Source: Leucobacter exalbidus
GTDB taxonomy: Bacteria > Actinomycetota > Actinomycetes > Actinomycetales > Microbacteriaceae
Assembly: GCF_017834145.1 (NCBI RefSeq)
Contig: NZ_JAFIDA010000001.1
Location: 1,364,001 to 1,428,000 of the forward strand
Length of the DNA: 64,000 nt
Direction of reading: 5' to 3'
Shown here: piece after piece, positions 17,354-28,459 of the stretch
How the letters are laid out: every line of letters begins with the position of its first letter
Position numbering within the stretch: the first letter of the stretch is position 1
The notes under the pieces: model-generated
Told to the model about the DNA's origin: nothing
The model's input: only the letters and a program-made list of their open reading frames with translations
The model's database searches: none
Translations under genes and position numbers: made by a program

Positions 17354-18130
17354 TTACACCAGTCGGTTTTCGGCGAGGAAGTCGGCGAGCTTGTCGCCGG
17401 CGTCACCCTCATCAGAGATTTTGATGCCTGCCGCGCGCGCCGGCTTTTCGGCGACGGTCAGCATGATGGAGCGTGCCACCGTTGCATCCTCGGCATCTAC
17501 CGCGAGGTCTGCGAGGGTGAGAGTTTCGAGCGGCTTCTTCTTCGCGGCCATGATGCCCTTGAAGTTGGGGAAGCGGGGGTCGGGCAGTGCCTCGGTGATC
17601 GAGACCACCGCGGGCAGTGCGGCGCGCACCTGCTGTACGCCGCCGTCGACCGAGCGTACTCCCGAGACCGCGCCGTCAGCGACCTCGACGGTGCTGACGC
17701 GACTGACGAGGGGCACGCTGAGGTGCTCGGCGATCGCGGCGGGCACCATGCCACCCGAGCCGTCGGTCGAGGAGTTGCCCGCGATCACGAGGTCGAAGCC
17801 GGCGCGCTTGATAGCGGCGGCGAGAGCCTCGGCCGTGAGCGTCAGATCGGCGCCCTGCAGTGCCTCATCAACGATCTGAATCGCGCCGTGCGCACCCATT
17901 GCGAGCGCCTTGCGAATCGTGGTGACCGCGCCCTCGGGGGCCAGCGTGAGCACCGTAATCTCGGTGCCTTCGTGCCCGTCTGCGTAGCTTAGGGCCACCT
18001 CGAGCGCGCGCTCTGAAATCTCGTCGAGCACCGACTCACTCGCGCCGCGATCGGCGAGGCCGGTTTCGAGGTTGAGTGTACGATCCCCGTACGTGTCTGG
18101 GACTTCTTTGACCAAGACGATCAGCTTCAT
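17354..18130 (-). CDS. etfB: Electron transfer flavoprotein beta subunit
   Basis: A 258-residue ETF beta subunit, starting [13 protein letters not shown] as usual, with an AAGGAGAT ribosome site; the open frame further upstream is not used. The AMP/cofactor region is seen in [12 protein letters not shown] and in [23 protein letters not shown], and the C-terminal segment [13 protein letters not shown], which in the family docks to dehydrogenases, is intact. It is the first gene of the etfB-etfA-cytochrome b operon, with a perfect KstR2-type box 45 bp upstream. Confidence 0.94.
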   Translation of the reverse strand: MKLIVLVKEVPDTYGDRTLNLETGLADRGASESVLDEISERALEVALSYADGHEGTEITVLTLAPEGAVTTIRKALAMGAHGAIQIVDEALQGADLTLTAEALAAAIKRAGFDLVIAGNSSTDGSGGMVPAAIAEHLSVPLVSRVSTVEVADGAVSGVRSVDGGVQQVRAALPAVVSITEALPDPRFPNFKGIMAAKKKPLETLTLADLAVDAEDATVARSIMLTVAEKPARAAGIKISDEGDAGDKLADFLAENRLV

Positions 18131-18174
18131 CGATATCTCCTTCACCGTGTGACCCCAGCCTACAATAAATAACA

Positions 18175-18188
18175 AGCAAGCGCTTGGT
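18175..18188. promoter_or_regulatory. Perfect KstR2-type operator upstream of etfBA
   Basis: AGCAAGCGCTTGGT fits AnCAAGnnCTTGnT at all fixed positions, in the AT-rich gap between the enoyl-CoA hydratase 3' end and etfB. It ties the electron-transfer operon to the same repressor. Confidence 0.72.
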
Positions 18189-18270
18189 TATTCTTGTTTT
18201 GGTGAAAACTTGCCCCGCTGAGCGAGACTTCACGGCGCAAAAGCGGCCCTCGGTGATAGCTTTCTCGCCG

Positions 18271-19029
18271 TTACCGCGCCGCGAACGCTTGAATGCGCTT
18301 TTCTGCTTCGGCCGTCACCGAGGTCGCCCCGATCGTGCGGGCCTCTTCAGCGAGCTGCTCGCGAAAACTGCGCGACGGCTGCGAACGAATCAGGCGCTTC
18401 GCCTGACCATATGCGTAGGCGGCGCCATCGACCCAGTGCCGGGCGATCGTTTCGGCCCGCTCAAGTACCGCGTCATCTGCGACGACCTCGGCAACGAGCC
18501 CCCACTCCTGCGCCTCTTTCGCAGGCAACAACCGGTCCTGCAGCGTGAGCTGCAGCGCGCGCCGTTCACCCACCGCGCGGGCCAGTAACGCCGTCACCGA
18601 CAGGTCGGGGGTGAGCCCGACGCCGGCATACAGTGCGCCGACGCGTGAGGACTCCCCCACCACTGCGTAGTCGCTCGCAAGCAGCACGCCGAGCCCGCCG
18701 CCAGCGGTGGTGCCGTGGGCAGCCGCGACCACGGGGATCGATGATTCGACGAGCGCCGCGAGGCCCACGTTGATCACCTCGGCCAGCGAGGTGAGCGCGT
18801 CTTCGCGGTCAGGCATCTCAGCCATGGCGCGCACGTCGCCGCCGGCACAGAAAGCACGCCCCTCGGCGGCGATGATGATCGCGCGCGTCTCGGGATGCGC
18901 CAGAGCATCGGTGACCGCGGCGACCCAGGCGTGGGCCATATCTGCGTCGAACGCATTCAGGCTCGCGGGGCGGTTCAGAGTAATACGGGCAATGCCGGCG
19001 TCGATGCCGAGCAATACGGAGGCAGTCAT
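18271..19029 (-). CDS. Enoyl-CoA hydratase/isomerase
   Basis: A 252-residue crotonase-fold enzyme. The first oxyanion-hole segment is GRAFCAGGDVRAM and the second is HGTTAGGGLGVLLASDY. The usual hydratase glutamates are not obvious: the position after the second oxyanion hole reads YAGVGLTPDLSV, with Asp where PaaG-type isomerases carry Asp, so isomerase activity is as likely as hydration. It stands upstream of etfB on the same strand but separated by 140 bp with an operator between, so it is probably transcribed separately. No KstR2-type box is seen before its own start. Confidence 0.85.
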   Translation of the reverse strand: MTASVLLGIDAGIARITLNRPASLNAFDADMAHAWVAAVTDALAHPETRAIIIAAEGRAFCAGGDVRAMAEMPDREDALTSLAEVINVGLAALVESSIPVVAAAHGTTAGGGLGVLLASDYAVVGESSRVGALYAGVGLTPDLSVTALLARAVGERRALQLTLQDRLLPAKEAQEWGLVAEVVADDAVLERAETIARHWVDGAAYAYGQAKRLIRSQPSRSFREQLAEEARTIGATSVTAEAEKRIQAFAAR

Positions 19030-19196
19030 GCCAAGAGCCTAAGGGAAACTGCCACCCGCGCGCACGCGAGTCCGACTGAACGGAACCGCATCTGCGGCGA
19101 GAGCGCTCATCACTGGCAACCCAAGCGGCGCGAAGTACAAGCGTGCACCGCACTAACATGGGGAGCTACGTAACTTTGTAGTTAGGATTTCTTATT

Positions 19197-19631
19197 GTGA
19201 CCGTTTCACACCGCATGGCAGTTGCAGGCATCATCGCTTGTGCACTTCTGACGGGGTGCGCTCCTCTGAATTCATTTGAGAATGAAGTGCTGCAGAGCGC
19301 GAAACGGGGCGAGAGTAACATCAAACTCCCTCAGCACGGGCCGGTAGACGCTTGGTCATCTGTTCTTGTGGTGTGCCCCTATGCAGACCTGTCGAAGATC
19401 GATAGCCCCTTTGCCGACGGGCTGCCTCATGCTGGGCCGTCGGAATCAATCCCAGAGTCCTCACAGTCCCTCATTTTCACCAATGGAAGCGAGACCGAGT
19501 CGCTCCAGTTGGATCGGGCACAGGTTGATTTCTGCTCACAAGACCTTGCTGAACCCTTCGCTGCAGATCAGTCTTGGGCAGTCTCTCAATCGGGCGAAGA
19601 TGGCCGATACATGCTCGCCCCGGTTTCCTAG
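19197..19631 (+). CDS. Small secreted lipoprotein of unknown function
   Basis: A 144-residue protein with a GTG start, a basic N-terminus, a hydrophobic helix and the lipobox LTGC at residues about 19-22, so it should be lipid-anchored outside the membrane. The mature part has no motif I recognise; two cysteines (VVCPYAD and DFCSQD) could form a disulphide. Base composition is lower in G+C than its neighbours, hinting at recent acquisition. It is monocistronic and followed by a hairpin shared with argH. Confidence 0.7.
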   Translation: MTVSHRMAVAGIIACALLTGCAPLNSFENEVLQSAKRGESNIKLPQHGPVDAWSSVLVVCPYADLSKIDSPFADGLPHAGPSESIPESSQSLIFTNGSETESLQLDRAQVDFCSQDLAEPFAADQSWAVSQSGEDGRYMLAPVS

Positions 19632-19676
19632 CCCCAGCGCTTTTCATCGCGCGCAATGGACCTGGCACGCACCAAC

Positions 19677-19710
19677 GCGGCGCCCACTCCCCGAGGGGAA
19701 TGGGCGCCGC
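19677..19710. terminator. Terminator between lipoprotein and argH
   Basis: GCGGCGCCCA (19677-19686) and TGGGCGCCGC (19701-19710) are perfect complements, with an inner CCCC/GGGG extension. It serves the two convergent genes. Confidence 0.8.
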
Positions 19711-19725
19711 GCATAGGCAGAACGG

Positions 19726-21177
<1,452 letters not shown>

Positions 21178-21266
21178 TCAGTTCAGTCGTGGGCACCGGG
21201 TGGCGGTGCGGCGTGCTGTGCGCGGGTGCTGCGGTGCGCGATGTGTTTGTTGCGGTGCGCGGGCGG

Positions 21267-22199
<933 letters not shown>

Positions 22200-22243
22200 T
22201 TACCGCCCGCGGTTCCTTGGAACACGCGGGCGGTCACACTGTT

Positions 22244-23563
22244 TTAGTAGGTCGCGGCGTAGGCGGCGTACCGGTCGGCGGGTTCGAGTGCCTCGCAGCG
22301 CGAAATTTCTGCGCGTTTGACGGCGAGGAACGTGTCGGCGAGGTCGCGTGCGAACCATTCGGTGGCCACAATTGAGGATTCGAAATGGGCGAGTGCCTCG
22401 GTCAGAGTGGCGGGTACGGGCCGGATCCCCAGCTCGTCACGCTCGGTGGGGGTGAGCGCGTCAGAGTCACCGCTCACAATGTTGGGGGTGGGCAGCTGCT
22501 GGCGCAGCCCCTCAAGGCCCGCACGAATCAGGCAGCCCAGCACCAGCCACGGGTTGCTGGTCGCATCTGCGGCACGGTACTCAAGGTTGAACTGCTTCTG
22601 GTGGTTGGCACCCGGGGTGTTGAACAGCGGGCAGATGCGCAGCATCGCTTCGCGGTTGTTCTCGCCCAAGAAGATGCCGCCCGCGCTCCACCGGTGCGGG
22701 GCCAAACGCTCATATGACAACGGCGCCGATGCGGCCACAGCCTGGAATGCCTCGGCATATTTAAGAATGCCTGCGGCGAAGGATCCGGCAACGTCAGAGA
22801 GTTTGCTCGGCCGTGACTCGTCATAGGTGACGAATCGGCCTTCTTTGTCGCGCAGGCTGACGTGCACGTGCACGCCGTTGCCGCCGCCGTTTTCCTCGAT
22901 GATGGGTGAGAAGGTGATGCTCTTGCCCAGGCTGCTGGCCACGTGCCGGGTGATCTCGCGCAGGTAGACGGCGCGGTCAGCTGCCACGAGCGCGCGGGCC
23001 GGGCTGAGCGTGATTTCAAACTGGTTGCGGCCAAACTCGGGCAGCCACATTTCGGGTTCGAGGCCGGCATCGTCGAGCGCCGCCATGAGCCGGCCGCCCA
23101 GCTCTTCCTCTTCAAGGAAAGCCTCGAGCGAGAACGGGGTGTTGACCGGGCTCCCCGAGTCTTCGAGCAGCATGAATTCGTGTTCGAACGATGCGACGAT
23201 GCTCAGCCCGGTTTCGGCTTGCAGATCGGCGATGGCCTGCTTCAAGAAGCTGCGGGGATCGCACTCCCACGGCTGGCCATCGGGGGTATGAATGTCGGCG
23301 AGCACGAGGGTGGTCTGCTCCCCCGTCTCGTTGAGTGCGACGGTGGCGATGCTGCTGACGTCGGGCATGAGGCGCAGGTCGCCGACCGCGCCAAACGGGT
23401 TGGGCGTGACGATCGACCCGAACGCGTCGATCGCGAGGTTTGCGGGCACCCAACCGCAGCCGCTGTTGAGGTACTTCTGAAACTCCTGCTGCCGAAACGC
23501 GCGCCCTCGCGCCTTGGCTGCAAGGTCTGACGTCAAGATGATGGCCAGCGGTTCTTTTCGCAC
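22244..23563 (-). CDS. Glutamine synthetase-like gamma-glutamyl-amine ligase
   Basis: A 439-residue class I glutamine synthetase fold. The metal and ATP motifs are visible: SFEHEFMLL, NGVHVHVSL and the ENNREAMLRICP loop; RLAPHRWSAGG replaces the canonical RLVPGY. Such proteins (PuuA, GlnA2-4, IpuC) glutamylate amines rather than ammonia. The N-terminus is unusual in length and pattern. Its GTG start has only a weak AAGAGAAAGA site. It is the last gene of a six-gene minus-strand operon with an amidohydrolase, and GS plus amidohydrolase-2 is the FluG domain pair. I infer ATP-dependent glutamylation of an amine substrate. Confidence 0.82.
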   Translation of the reverse strand: MRKEPLAIILTSDLAAKARGRAFRQQEFQKYLNSGCGWVPANLAIDAFGSIVTPNPFGAVGDLRLMPDVSSIATVALNETGEQTTLVLADIHTPDGQPWECDPRSFLKQAIADLQAETGLSIVASFEHEFMLLEDSGSPVNTPFSLEAFLEEEELGGRLMAALDDAGLEPEMWLPEFGRNQFEITLSPARALVAADRAVYLREITRHVASSLGKSITFSPIIEENGGGNGVHVHVSLRDKEGRFVTYDESRPSKLSDVAGSFAAGILKYAEAFQAVAASAPLSYERLAPHRWSAGGIFLGENNREAMLRICPLFNTPGANHQKQFNLEYRAADATSNPWLVLGCLIRAGLEGLRQQLPTPNIVSGDSDALTPTERDELGIRPVPATLTEALAHFESSIVATEWFARDLADTFLAVKRAEISRCEALEPADRYAAYAATY

Positions 23564-23631
23564 GATGAATCTTTCTCTTGGATGAAATCACGACGGGCCT
23601 GAAGGGCCGGTCGTGCACGATAATGAAGTGG

Positions 23632-24495
23632 TTATTCCCAGGCGTCGAACGCTTGGATGCGCCCGACGGGCTCGGCTCCGAGGCGCGCGACAACACCGGC
23701 AATGAGTGTTTCGACGAGCGCGAGCGAGGGCACGAGGGAGTCAAACGGGCTCGGTGCTTCGACCGCGCTCGAGATCAGGTAGTCGGCGTGCTTTGCGGCG
23801 GGCGACAGCCACGGATCGGTGAGGAGCACCGTCGTCACTCGCTGTTGTTTGGCGCGTTCGACAAATTCGACGGTGGTGTCTTGGTACCGGCGGTAGTCGA
23901 ACGCGATCAACACGTCGCGGCCGCCCATGTCGAGCAGCGCGAGTGACTTGTCTGATTCGGCCCGCCCCACGAACCGCACATCGGGGCGCAGCAGGCGCAG
24001 GTGCAGCGTGAGGTATTCGGCGAGCAGCCCCGAGTACCTCCCGCCGACGGCCCAGATGCGCCGCTTGGGGTCGGCAAGTAGCTCGATGATGTGGTCGAAC
24101 TCTGACGCGGGCACCGAGGCCGAGCTGCTGTTGAGCCCCCGCACGAACACCTCGTTGGCGGTGGTGATGAGGTGGTGATCGGCCGATCCCCTCGCCCCAG
24201 CATGCGACTCATACTGGTCGATGGGCGAGGTGGTGCGCTCTGAGATTTCCTCTCGCAGCAGCTCTTGCATGTGCGGGTACGACTGAATGCCCACGCGGGC
24301 CAGCATGCGCAGCACCGTGGGGGCGCTCACATTGGCGCGCTCGGCAAGCTTCGCTACGGGTTCGAGCCCCGCCACGGGATACTCGGCGATCAGGGCCCTA
24401 GCTACTTTGCGTTCGGCCGGGCTCATCACGTCAAACGACATGTTGAGGGCCTCGGCGAGCGTACGGTTCTCGGGCCTTAAGGGATCATGCGTCAT
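23632..24495 (-). CDS. MurR/RpiR-family transcriptional regulator
   Basis: A 287-residue regulator with an N-terminal RpiR helix-turn-helix (VAKLAERANVSAPTVLRMLARVGIQSY, about residues 45-72) and a C-terminal SIS domain (about 125-260) of the kind that senses phosphosugars or amino compounds. No good ribosome site precedes the ATG; it is nine bases from the aminotransferase stop, so it is probably translated by reinitiation. It lies inside the catabolic operon, suggesting autoregulation through the permease promoter. Confidence 0.88.
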   Translation of the reverse strand: MTHDPLRPENRTLAEALNMSFDVMSPAERKVARALIAEYPVAGLEPVAKLAERANVSAPTVLRMLARVGIQSYPHMQELLREEISERTTSPIDQYESHAGARGSADHHLITTANEVFVRGLNSSSASVPASEFDHIIELLADPKRRIWAVGGRYSGLLAEYLTLHLRLLRPDVRFVGRAESDKSLALLDMGGRDVLIAFDYRRYQDTTVEFVERAKQQRVTTVLLTDPWLSPAAKHADYLISSAVEAPSPFDSLVPSLALVETLIAGVVARLGAEPVGRIQAFDAWE

Positions 24496-24504
24496 ATAGA
24501 TGAG

Positions 24505-25878
24505 TCACCAACCTTGGTAGGGAGCAATATCGGCGGCCGAAACCGCGCCGTGGCGCACGTCAGTGACCGCCGCGTGCAGTGTTTCCACGGCGCGCAGCGC
24601 GTCAGCGGCGCTCAGGTTCAGCGGCGGCGTCAGCTCGATCACGTTGCCGCGCACCAGATAGTTCACCACGCCCAGCTGCCACATGCGGTAGATCACCCGG
24701 TGCGTGAACACTCCATCGTTGTCATCATGCGCGACGCCTGGCTCGGCATTGAGCTCGATGCCGAGGCTCAGCCCCAAGCCGCGCACCTCACGAATCTCGG
24801 GCAGCGCGGCCTCACTGATCAGGTCGCGCAGCTGCGCACCCCGCTCGCGGGCGGCGTGGGCCAGTCGCTCAGACACGACGGTGTCGAGCACCGCGCGCCC
24901 AGCGGCTGCGCTCACCGAGTTACCGGCGGTGGTGAGCAGCGAGCTTGCGGGTGCCACATCGAGCACGGCCGCGGGCCCCACGACCGCCGAGAGCGGCAGG
25001 CCACCACCGAGGGCCTTCCCAAAGGTCACCAGATCGGGGGTTGCGTCGTCGCGTGTGAAGGCGTGCAGCAGGCCGGTGCGGCCCAGCCCCACCTTCACTT
25101 CATCAACGATCAGCAGGGCACCTGCGCGCCGAGTTCGCTCGGCGAGCCCGCGCAGAAAGCCCGCGGGCGGCACAACGATGCCGCCATCAGACTGCATCGG
25201 TTCCACGATTACCGCGGCGACGTCACCGCGCTCGAGTTCACGGTCGAGCAGCCGCCACACGTCATCGAGCTCAGCGCCCGCATGTGCGGGGTATGGCAGC
25301 AGCGCACTCGCCGGGTCACCGGCCAGCCCGGCCTCCACGAACACCCCGCTCACCAACTGTGCCGGGCCGAACCCGCCATGGTAGCCACCCTGAAATGCGA
25401 CGACGCGATCTCGCCCGGTCGCTGCCCGGGCCGCCGCGATCGCCGAATTGTTGGCGTCGGTGCCCGAGTGGCCGAGCAACACACGCCGCTCGCCAGCGCC
25501 AGCGCTCACACCCGCACCAACGCCGCCGCCCGCACCAGCGCCAGCCCCAGCACCGCCGCCCGCATCACCGAGGTTTCCCGTGGGGGTTACCTCGAGCAGG
25601 GTCTCAGCGAGCTGCACCGCATCGGGGTTGGTGGCTGACAGCACGCTTGATCCGGAGCCGCGTGCCGCAGCCTCTCGAATCGCAGCGACCACGTGCGGAT
25701 GAGCGTGCCCGAGGCTATTCGCACCCCAGGCCGCCGACAGATCGAGCAGCCTGCGCCCCTCGTGATCGATGATCTCGCTGCCCTCGCCCGCCACGATCGC
25801 GAGCGGAAAAAACCGCAGCTTCTGGTTCCCCGCGATCACCCGCGCATCGCGCTCGGGCAGCGCACCGAAGTTAGACAT
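24505..25878 (-). CDS. Class III (PLP) aminotransferase with Gly/Ala insert
   Basis: A 457-residue omega-type aminotransferase: LIVDEVKVGLGRTG carries the PLP-contacting Asp and TFGKALGGGLP the Schiff-base Lys; YHGGF is also present. The ATG at 25878 overlaps the stop of the M20 gene by eight bases, which fixes the start. Between LLEVTPTGN and ERRVLLGHSG is a low-complexity Gly/Ala insert of about 27 residues (bases 25491-25572) not expected in the family. It would transaminate an amine or amino acid produced by the upstream hydrolases. Confidence 0.86.
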   Translation of the reverse strand: MSNFGALPERDARVIAGNQKLRFFPLAIVAGEGSEIIDHEGRRLLDLSAAWGANSLGHAHPHVVAAIREAAARGSGSSVLSATNPDAVQLAETLLEVTPTGNLGDAGGGAGAGAGAGGGVGAGVSAGAGERRVLLGHSGTDANNSAIAAARAATGRDRVVAFQGGYHGGFGPAQLVSGVFVEAGLAGDPASALLPYPAHAGAELDDVWRLLDRELERGDVAAVIVEPMQSDGGIVVPPAGFLRGLAERTRRAGALLIVDEVKVGLGRTGLLHAFTRDDATPDLVTFGKALGGGLPLSAVVGPAAVLDVAPASSLLTTAGNSVSAAAGRAVLDTVVSERLAHAARERGAQLRDLISEAALPEIREVRGLGLSLGIELNAEPGVAHDDNDGVFTHRVIYRMWQLGVVNYLVRGNVIELTPPLNLSAADALRAVETLHAAVTDVRHGAVSAADIAPYQGW

Positions 25879-27253
25879 GCGCGCCCGCGATCGATGCGCG
25901 CTGGTCGAGCTCGTCGCACGCGCCCAGGTACGCGGCGGCGAGCGCGAGAGCCACGCGCCGCACCGCGTCAGCATCGGGCAGAAATTGAGCGTGGTGCAGG
26001 CTCGGCTGCAGTGTGGCGCCCTCGGTTTCGACGCCGACGAACGCCATCACCCCGGGGATCTGCTCTGAATAGAACGAGAAATCGTCGGCCCCGCACGAGC
26101 GCATGGGCTCGCTCACGATGAACCCTGCGTGCCGCAGCTGGTCATCGACGCGATCAACGAGATCCGGATCATTCTCAAGCACGGGTTCGCCCGTGGTGAT
26201 GGTCACCTCTGCGGTCACCCCGAATGATGCGGCCTGTGCTTCGACGTAGGTGCGCAGTGCCTCGTGGATCTTGGGCCGGTCACCGCGATCCATCGTGCGC
26301 AGGGTGGCGGCGGCGTGCGCTTCGGCCGGGATCACGTTGGCGGCGTCGCCCGCGGTGAAGCGGCCGACGGTCAACACGGCCGGGTGCATCGGGGAAACGG
26401 TGCGCGCGACCACGGCGGGGAGCCCGACGACGATCTGCGCGAGCACACCGATGGGGTTTGCGGCCTCGTGCGGGTAGGCGCCGTGCCCGCCGCGACCGTG
26501 CACGGTCACGTGCACCTCATCGGCTGCGGCGTTCGTGGGGCCCTTGCCCGTGGCGACCGCGCCGCGGGCAATGCCGGGGTGCACGTGGGCGGCCAGCACC
26601 GCGGCGACGCCCTGCTCGGCGAGCACGCCCGCGCCGACGATGTCGAGCGCCCCCGAGGGGTACGCTTCTTCTCTCGGCTGCAGAAACGGCACCAGCGCGT
26701 AGGGCAGCTCGCACTCGGCAGCGGCTCGGCTCAGCGCGATGAGCGCGGCCTGGTGCACGTCGTGGCCGCAGGCGTGCATGGCCCCGTTGGTGGAGCCAAA
26801 CGTCGCGCCCGTGCGCTCGATGATCGGCAGAGCGTCGAGCTCTGAGCGCACTGCGATCGCGGGGCCAGCGTCTGGCCCGATGCGGCCGATGCGCCCCACG
26901 TCTGCCACCCGCTGCATTTCGGTGGGCATGCGCTCAGCGATCCAGGCCGCGGTCGGCTCCTCTTCCCCCGAAATATGGGGGTGCTGGTGCAGCTCCTCGC
27001 GCAGCAGGCTTGCGGCCACGGCGTGCTCGGTGGTGCGCTTGAGCAGGGTGCGGGCAAGCAGCGCACGGGCTGCTTCGGTGCCATTCACCTCAGCACCGGT
27101 CGCTGCGGTGCCGGTCGCTGCGGTGCCGGTCTCTGCGGTGCCGGTCGCTGCGGTGCCGGTCGCTGCAGCGCTGGCCACTTCAGTACCGTTTGATTCAGCA
27201 TCAGTCGGCGCAGTGGGGATCAGCTCGGTGGGCGTCGCGTCATCGTTCATCAT
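25871..27253 (-). CDS. M20-family amidohydrolase/peptidase
   Basis: Zinc hydrolase of about 460 residues that cleaves N-acyl or peptide-like amide bonds. ACGHDVHQAAL and PREEAYPSGA supply metal ligands; AAHVHPG and the GGHGAYPHEA dimerisation segment follow. The start ATG at 27253 overlaps the stop of the preceding amidohydrolase (ATGATGA). The first 60 residues are an acidic, Thr/Ala/Gly-rich tail with five near-identical pentapeptides, absent from ordinary M20 enzymes. Coupling to the class III aminotransferase suggests that the released amino compound is then transaminated. Confidence 0.86.
   Translation of the reverse strand: MMNDDATPTELIPTAPTDAESNGTEVASAAATGTAATGTAETGTAATGTAATGAEVNGTEAARALLARTLLKRTTEHAVAASLLREELHQHPHISGEEEPTAAWIAERMPTEMQRVADVGRIGRIGPDAGPAIAVRSELDALPIIERTGATFGSTNGAMHACGHDVHQAALIALSRAAAECELPYALVPFLQPREEAYPSGALDIVGAGVLAEQGVAAVLAAHVHPGIARGAVATGKGPTNAAADEVHVTVHGRGGHGAYPHEAANPIGVLAQIVVGLPAVVARTVSPMHPAVLTVGRFTAGDAANVIPAEAHAAATLRTMDRGDRPKIHEALRTYVEAQAASFGVTAEVTITTGEPVLENDPDLVDRVDDQLRHAGFIVSEPMRSCGADDFSFYSEQIPGVMAFVGVETEGATLQPSLHHAQFLPDADAVRRVALALAAAYLGACDELDQRASIAGAHV
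27097..27171. repeat. Five copies of a 15-bp tandem repeat inside the M20 gene
   Basis: CGGTCGCTGCGGTGC repeats five times (27097, 27112, 27127, 27142, 27157) with one and two base changes in copies three and five. The unit is five codons, encoding a GTAAT-type pentapeptide on the minus strand. Confidence 0.92.
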
Positions 27254-28434
27254 GAGGTCGCTCCCGCCATCACAAATCGGGGCCGTTCGTCGAGCTGGTA
27301 GGCACGCACCGCGTTGTCTGCGCAGATCTTGCGAATCAGCGCTTCGCCGGTCGCCGCATCCCACTCGCCTGCACCGATCCACTCGTTGATCACGCGCAGC
27401 AGCCCACGCCTGAAGAGGTGTGCCCCGAGCAGGTAGAGCTCAGCGAGCCCAAACGCGTCTGAAGAGAATAGCGCCTTATCGAACGGGGTGAGTTCGAGGG
27501 ATTCGGCGATGATCTGCGGTGCGCGGGCTCCCACGTAGTTGATGGCCAACCCCACGTCACAGTACACATGCGGAAACGCATGGGCCAGGTACCCCGCGTT
27601 GCGGTGGAACGGGTAGCAGTGCAGCAGCAGCACGCGGGCCCCCGACTCACGAGTGAGCCTCAGCCACTCGGTGAGCAGCAGCGGGTCGCACCGGTGCAGG
27701 TCGACATCGGGGTCGCCAAACCCGATGTGAAACTGAATCGCCTGCTGCTCGTCGACGGCGCACCAGATACCGAAGCGAATCAGCACCGCGTCGTCGAGGC
27801 GCGGTTCGGCCCCGCCTTCGATCTCGCGCAGCCAGCCAGCGGCGGCCGCGGCGACCTCGGCATCGGTGGGACGCACGGGATTAAAGTCGAGCCCGAGCCG
27901 GTAAGCAGCAATCGTTTTCACACCCACGGCGGTCGTGAGTTCGGTGCGCAGCTGCGCACGGAAGCTCTCGGCGTAGTCGGTGGCAGACTGCAGCTGCGGG
28001 GCCAGCTGCTCGGCCAAGCGCTCCAGCCGCACTACCGCGTCGGCCGTGGCACCGGCGCGATCGGCCATGCCCTGGGGCGACAGGATGTCATCGCCCCGGT
28101 ATCCGGTCTCGATCAGGTAGCGGTCGATGCCCGCCCCGCGCAGCAACCGCGCGTTCACTTCGCTGGGGGCGAGCTCGGCCCGGCGCTCAAGATACCGTTC
28201 GGCGCTCACGTGCGGATCAAGGTCGAGCAGCGGGGCGCACCATCGCCTGATCGCGGTGCCCAGCTGGGAGTCGAACACGGTCGTGCCCGCTGGCGCATCC
28301 CAGTTCGATTCCGTCATCATGCTTTCGAATTCGGGCCTGGCGAGCTGATGCTCCACCACGCCGTGGCAGTGATGGTCGATCAGCTGCACCGATTCGAAGG
28401 CCGAGGGAGTGAGCAGGGGTGCGTCGGAGTGCAC
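27250..28434 (-). CDS. Amidohydrolase-2 family metal hydrolase
   Basis: A 394-residue TIM-barrel amidohydrolase. The metal-binding HxH is in DHHCHG near residue 20; further likely ligands are FHIGFGD, LLLHCYPFHRNAGYLA and the late SSDAFG Asp. It is close in pattern to the N-terminal half of FluG and to nodulin-like proteins that hydrolyse gamma-glutamyl or acyl amines. The GTG start has AAAGGA five bases upstream. It is second in the operon after the permease and overlaps the M20 start. Confidence 0.83.
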   Translation of the reverse strand: MHSDAPLLTPSAFESVQLIDHHCHGVVEHQLARPEFESMMTESNWDAPAGTTVFDSQLGTAIRRWCAPLLDLDPHVSAERYLERRAELAPSEVNARLLRGAGIDRYLIETGYRGDDILSPQGMADRAGATADAVVRLERLAEQLAPQLQSATDYAESFRAQLRTELTTAVGVKTIAAYRLGLDFNPVRPTDAEVAAAAAGWLREIEGGAEPRLDDAVLIRFGIWCAVDEQQAIQFHIGFGDPDVDLHRCDPLLLTEWLRLTRESGARVLLLHCYPFHRNAGYLAHAFPHVYCDVGLAINYVGARAPQIIAESLELTPFDKALFSSDAFGLAELYLLGAHLFRRGLLRVINEWIGAGEWDAATGEALIRKICADNAVRAYQLDERPRFVMAGATS

Positions 28435-28459
28435 GGTGTTCCTTTCTCAGGATGGGCTA

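Noticed and set aside
22244-23563. Housekeeping glutamine synthetase glnA
   Set aside because: The N-terminus, the altered RLAPHRW block and the operon context fit a gamma-glutamyl-amine ligase better than GlnA1.
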